DNA of 7,422 nucleotides from CAYGXH01 sp964354485. Its GTDB lineage: Bacteria > Bacteroidota > Ignavibacteria > UBA10030 > SZUA-254. Under the pieces are notes generated by a model, which saw only the letters and a list, made by a program, of their open reading frames with translations, was not told the origin of the DNA and ran no database searches. The position numbers and the translations under genes were made by a program. The stretch covers positions 1 to 7,422 of the forward strand of contig CAYGZY010000198.1 in NCBI GenBank assembly GCA_964354485.1. Reading direction: 5' to 3'. This document shows, one piece after another, positions 5,483 through 7,422 of the stretch (position 1 is the first letter of the stretch; every line of letters starts with the position of its first letter).

Positions 5483-7422
5483 ATGAAGTATATAAAAGTT
5501 ATTATTCTGCTGGTGACAGTTGTCTCATTTCTCTATGGGGACTCCGTCGAAAAATACTCACGGATAGCAATAGAAGTTCCCGACAGGGCAACATTGGACA
5601 GGGTCTGGAAAACAGGAATTGATTATGAAGGTTCATCGGGTAAAGTCGGCGGAAGGATGGAATTCATTGCCGGTGTCAACGAATTACAGCAATTGCGCAA
5701 TGATGGTATTTCCTATTCGATTGTAACGGATGATATTGCAAAAATATCCTCTGAGGGATATGCCAACGGACCCGCGAATGCGCTCGGTTTCGGTTACGGG
5801 AGCATGGGCGGATTTTATACCTTCACGGAAGTTACACAACAGCTCGATTCAATGCGTGCGCTCTATCCTCTTCTCATCTCGCAGAAGGAATCGATAGGAG
5901 CAAGTCATGAGACCCGCGATATATGGGCAGTGAAAATATCCGATAATCCTGAAACCGACGAAGAGAATGAACCCGAAGCTCTTTACACCGCACTTCACCA
6001 TGCAAGAGAACCAGCCGGAATGATGTCAGTAATTTACTATATGTGGTGGCTCCTCGAGAATTACGGAACCGATCCGGAGGCGACCTACCTCGTCAACAAC
6101 CGGCAGATGTGGTTCATCCCGGTGGTTAATCCGGATGGTTATACCTACAACCAGTCACTGTATGTTCCACCATCAACCTTTGGCTACTGGCGTAAAAACC
6201 GGCGCATGAATGGCGACGGATCTCGTGGTGTGGATCTCAACCGTAATTACGGACCCGAATATATGTGGAACTCTCCCTATGGCGGGTCGAGCACCACACC
6301 GGGGTCTGACACCTATCGTGGGCCCTACCCATTCTCAGAACCTGAAGTACTCGCCATTCAGGGTTTCATATGGTTCCATAATATCAAAACATGTCTGAAT
6401 TATCACACGTACAGCAACCTCCTCATTTACCCATGGGGTTATCAACCTGTTGAAAGTGAAGACTCGCTTACTTTCAGGGAATTTGCATTTTACATGATTG
6501 AGGATAATCGCTACCAAAGCGGACGCGATGAGGAGACCGTAAATTACGTTACACGCGGGGGCTCAGATGACTTCATGTACGGTGATGTCTCAAAGCCAAA
6601 GGTGTTTGCATTGACTCCGGAAGTCGGTACTACCGGATTCTGGCCCACGACCGCTGAAATATTTCCACTCGCGCAGGAGAACCTCACTGCGAACATCTTC
6701 TTATCGTACGTCGCCGGACAATATACTTCGCTTAAATCCCATGATATTCAGGACGAAAACAGCAACGGCTTCCTCCAGTCCGGCGAAGATTTCAATCTGA
6801 TGGCGATTATCAGAAATAAAGGTCTTGGGGACGCTAAAAACCTGCATATCGAAATATCGGAAGATTCTCCGCTCCTCGAATTTACAGTTTCCGAAATTGT
6901 CGTTTCAAATCTGACCGCCCGCTCGGATTCGACGCTCGCATTCCCGGGGTCAGTTGTTAATGCAAATATTTCGCCAGCCCGCGCTGATGTATATCTTCAC
7001 TTCAGCGATTCAATCGGATACTCCCATGACGACACGGTTACAATTTTCATCGGTACGCCGGCCGTTATTCTCGCCGACAGCGGTAACGGCGGAATGTCAA
7101 ACTGGTCGGTTGTCGGGAACTGGGATCTGACGAGTGATGCTCATACTCCTCCCGGTGCATTCACTGACAGCCCGGATGATGAGTACGAATCAAACCGGGA
7201 TTATACGCTCACGTATTCCAATGAGATAAACCTGTACGCGTATGACTATTGTCAACTGCGGTTCTGGACCAAATGGGCTATAGAGCCGACATTTGATTTT
7301 GGTAAAATTGAAATTTCCACGAACGGTGGGGTCAATTGGATCAGCCAGAAAACTTCTCTCTCACACCGCGGTTCAGGTCGGGGAAAACAACAGGCTGGAA
7401 CCTGGGGATATGATGGATTTAC
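5483..7422 (+). CDS. Secreted M14 zinc carboxypeptidase with C-terminal modules (3' partial)
   Basis: The frame is open for 646 codons and runs off the window. Residues 1-19 are a Sec signal peptide (MKYIK, then hydrophobic IILLVTVVSFLYG). Residues about 24-90 resemble the propeptide-like lead of bacterial M14 enzymes. The catalytic domain (about 110-415) shows zinc ligands His173 and Glu176 in HHAREP and His308 in NYHTYSNLLIYPWGY, Arg237 (YWRKNRR) and Asn253-Arg254 (GVDLNRNY) for binding the substrate carboxylate, and catalytic Glu380 (TPEVGTTGFWP). It should remove C-terminal residues from peptides outside the cytoplasm, as in carboxypeptidase T relatives. A D/N-rich linker (DENSNGFLQSGED, 424-436) leads to an Ig-like or CARDB-like beta module (about 437-523). 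A second module (about 524 onward, ADSGNGGMSNW, STNGGVNWIS) resembles the beta domains behind M6/M14 secreted peptidases. The true C-terminus, where a secretion or sorting tail might sit, is outside the window. It has its own promoter and is unrelated to suf. Confidence 0.92.
   Translation, partial: MKYIKVIILLVTVVSFLYGDSVEKYSRIAIEVPDRATLDRVWKTGIDYEGSSGKVGGRMEFIAGVNELQQLRNDGISYSIVTDDIAKISSEGYANGPANALGFGYGSMGGFYTFTEVTQQLDSMRALYPLLISQKESIGASHETRDIWAVKISDNPETDEENEPEALYTALHHAREPAGMMSVIYYMWWLLENYGTDPEATYLVNNRQMWFIPVVNPDGYTYNQSLYVPPSTFGYWRKNRRMNGDGSRGVDLNRNYGPEYMWNSPYGGSSTTPGSDTYRGPYPFSEPEVLAIQGFIWFHNIKTCLNYHTYSNLLIYPWGYQPVESEDSLTFREFAFYMIEDNRYQSGRDEETVNYVTRGGSDDFMYGDVSKPKVFALTPEVGTTGFWPTTAEIFPLAQENLTANIFLSYVAGQYTSLKSHDIQDENSNGFLQSGEDFNLMAIIRNKGLGDAKNLHIEISEDSPLLEFTVSEIVVSNLTARSDSTLAFPGSVVNANISPARADVYLHFSDSIGYSHDDTVTIFIGTPAVILADSGNGGMSNWSVVGNWDLTSDAHTPPGAFTDSPDDEYESNRDYTLTYSNEINLYAYDYCQLRFWTKWAIEPTFDFGKIEISTNGGVNWISQKTSLSHRGSGRGKQQAGTWGYDGF

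Overview
The window carries six protein genes, all on the plus strand. The first five form one tight cluster (1-4060) for the SUF iron-sulfur cluster assembly machinery: sufC (5' end cut off by the window edge), sufD, sufS, sufU and a sufT-like MIP18/DUF59 gene. Gaps between them are 11, 9, -1 and 3 bases, which indicates a single transcript. sufB, normally beside sufC, probably lies just outside the left edge. The set uses SufU as the sulfur-transfer partner of SufS; no SufE is present in the window.

After a 224-base gap comes an Fe/Mn-family superoxide dismutase (4285-5025) with all four metal ligands and a twin-arginine-like N-terminal extension. A second ATG at codon 37, preceded by its own Shine-Dalgarno-like run, falls just before the start of the conserved SOD domain, so an exported and a cytosolic form are both conceivable. 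SUF and SOD share an oxidative-stress logic: SUF rebuilds clusters that superoxide destroys.

The 457-base gap at 5026-5482 is the richest non-coding part. It holds a nested hairpin overlapping a promoter-like sequence just after sod, a 67-base imperfect palindrome that looks like a decayed intergenic repeat, an AT-rich stretch with a perfect 6-bp dyad, a good sigma-70 type promoter (TTGAGA, 17-base spacer, TATAAT), and two GC-rich REP-like elements sharing 18 identical bases exactly 50 bases apart. The promoter and repeats lie directly upstream of the last gene, so the repeats would be in its mRNA leader.

The last gene (5483 to the window end, no stop reached) encodes a secreted M14 zinc carboxypeptidase. 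It has a signal peptide, a propeptide-like region, a complete catalytic domain, a beta-rich module and the start of a further C-terminal module.

The organism is a bacterium, probably diderm (Tat-type and Sec-type exported proteins; multi-module secreted peptidase typical of Bacteroidota/Ignavibacteria/FCB-like lineages), but the lineage is an inference and not fixed by any marker here. No RNA gene, CRISPR array, transposase or integrase was recognised. I found no clear new multi-gene system; the most interesting items are the two possible SOD starts and the intergenic repeat elements.
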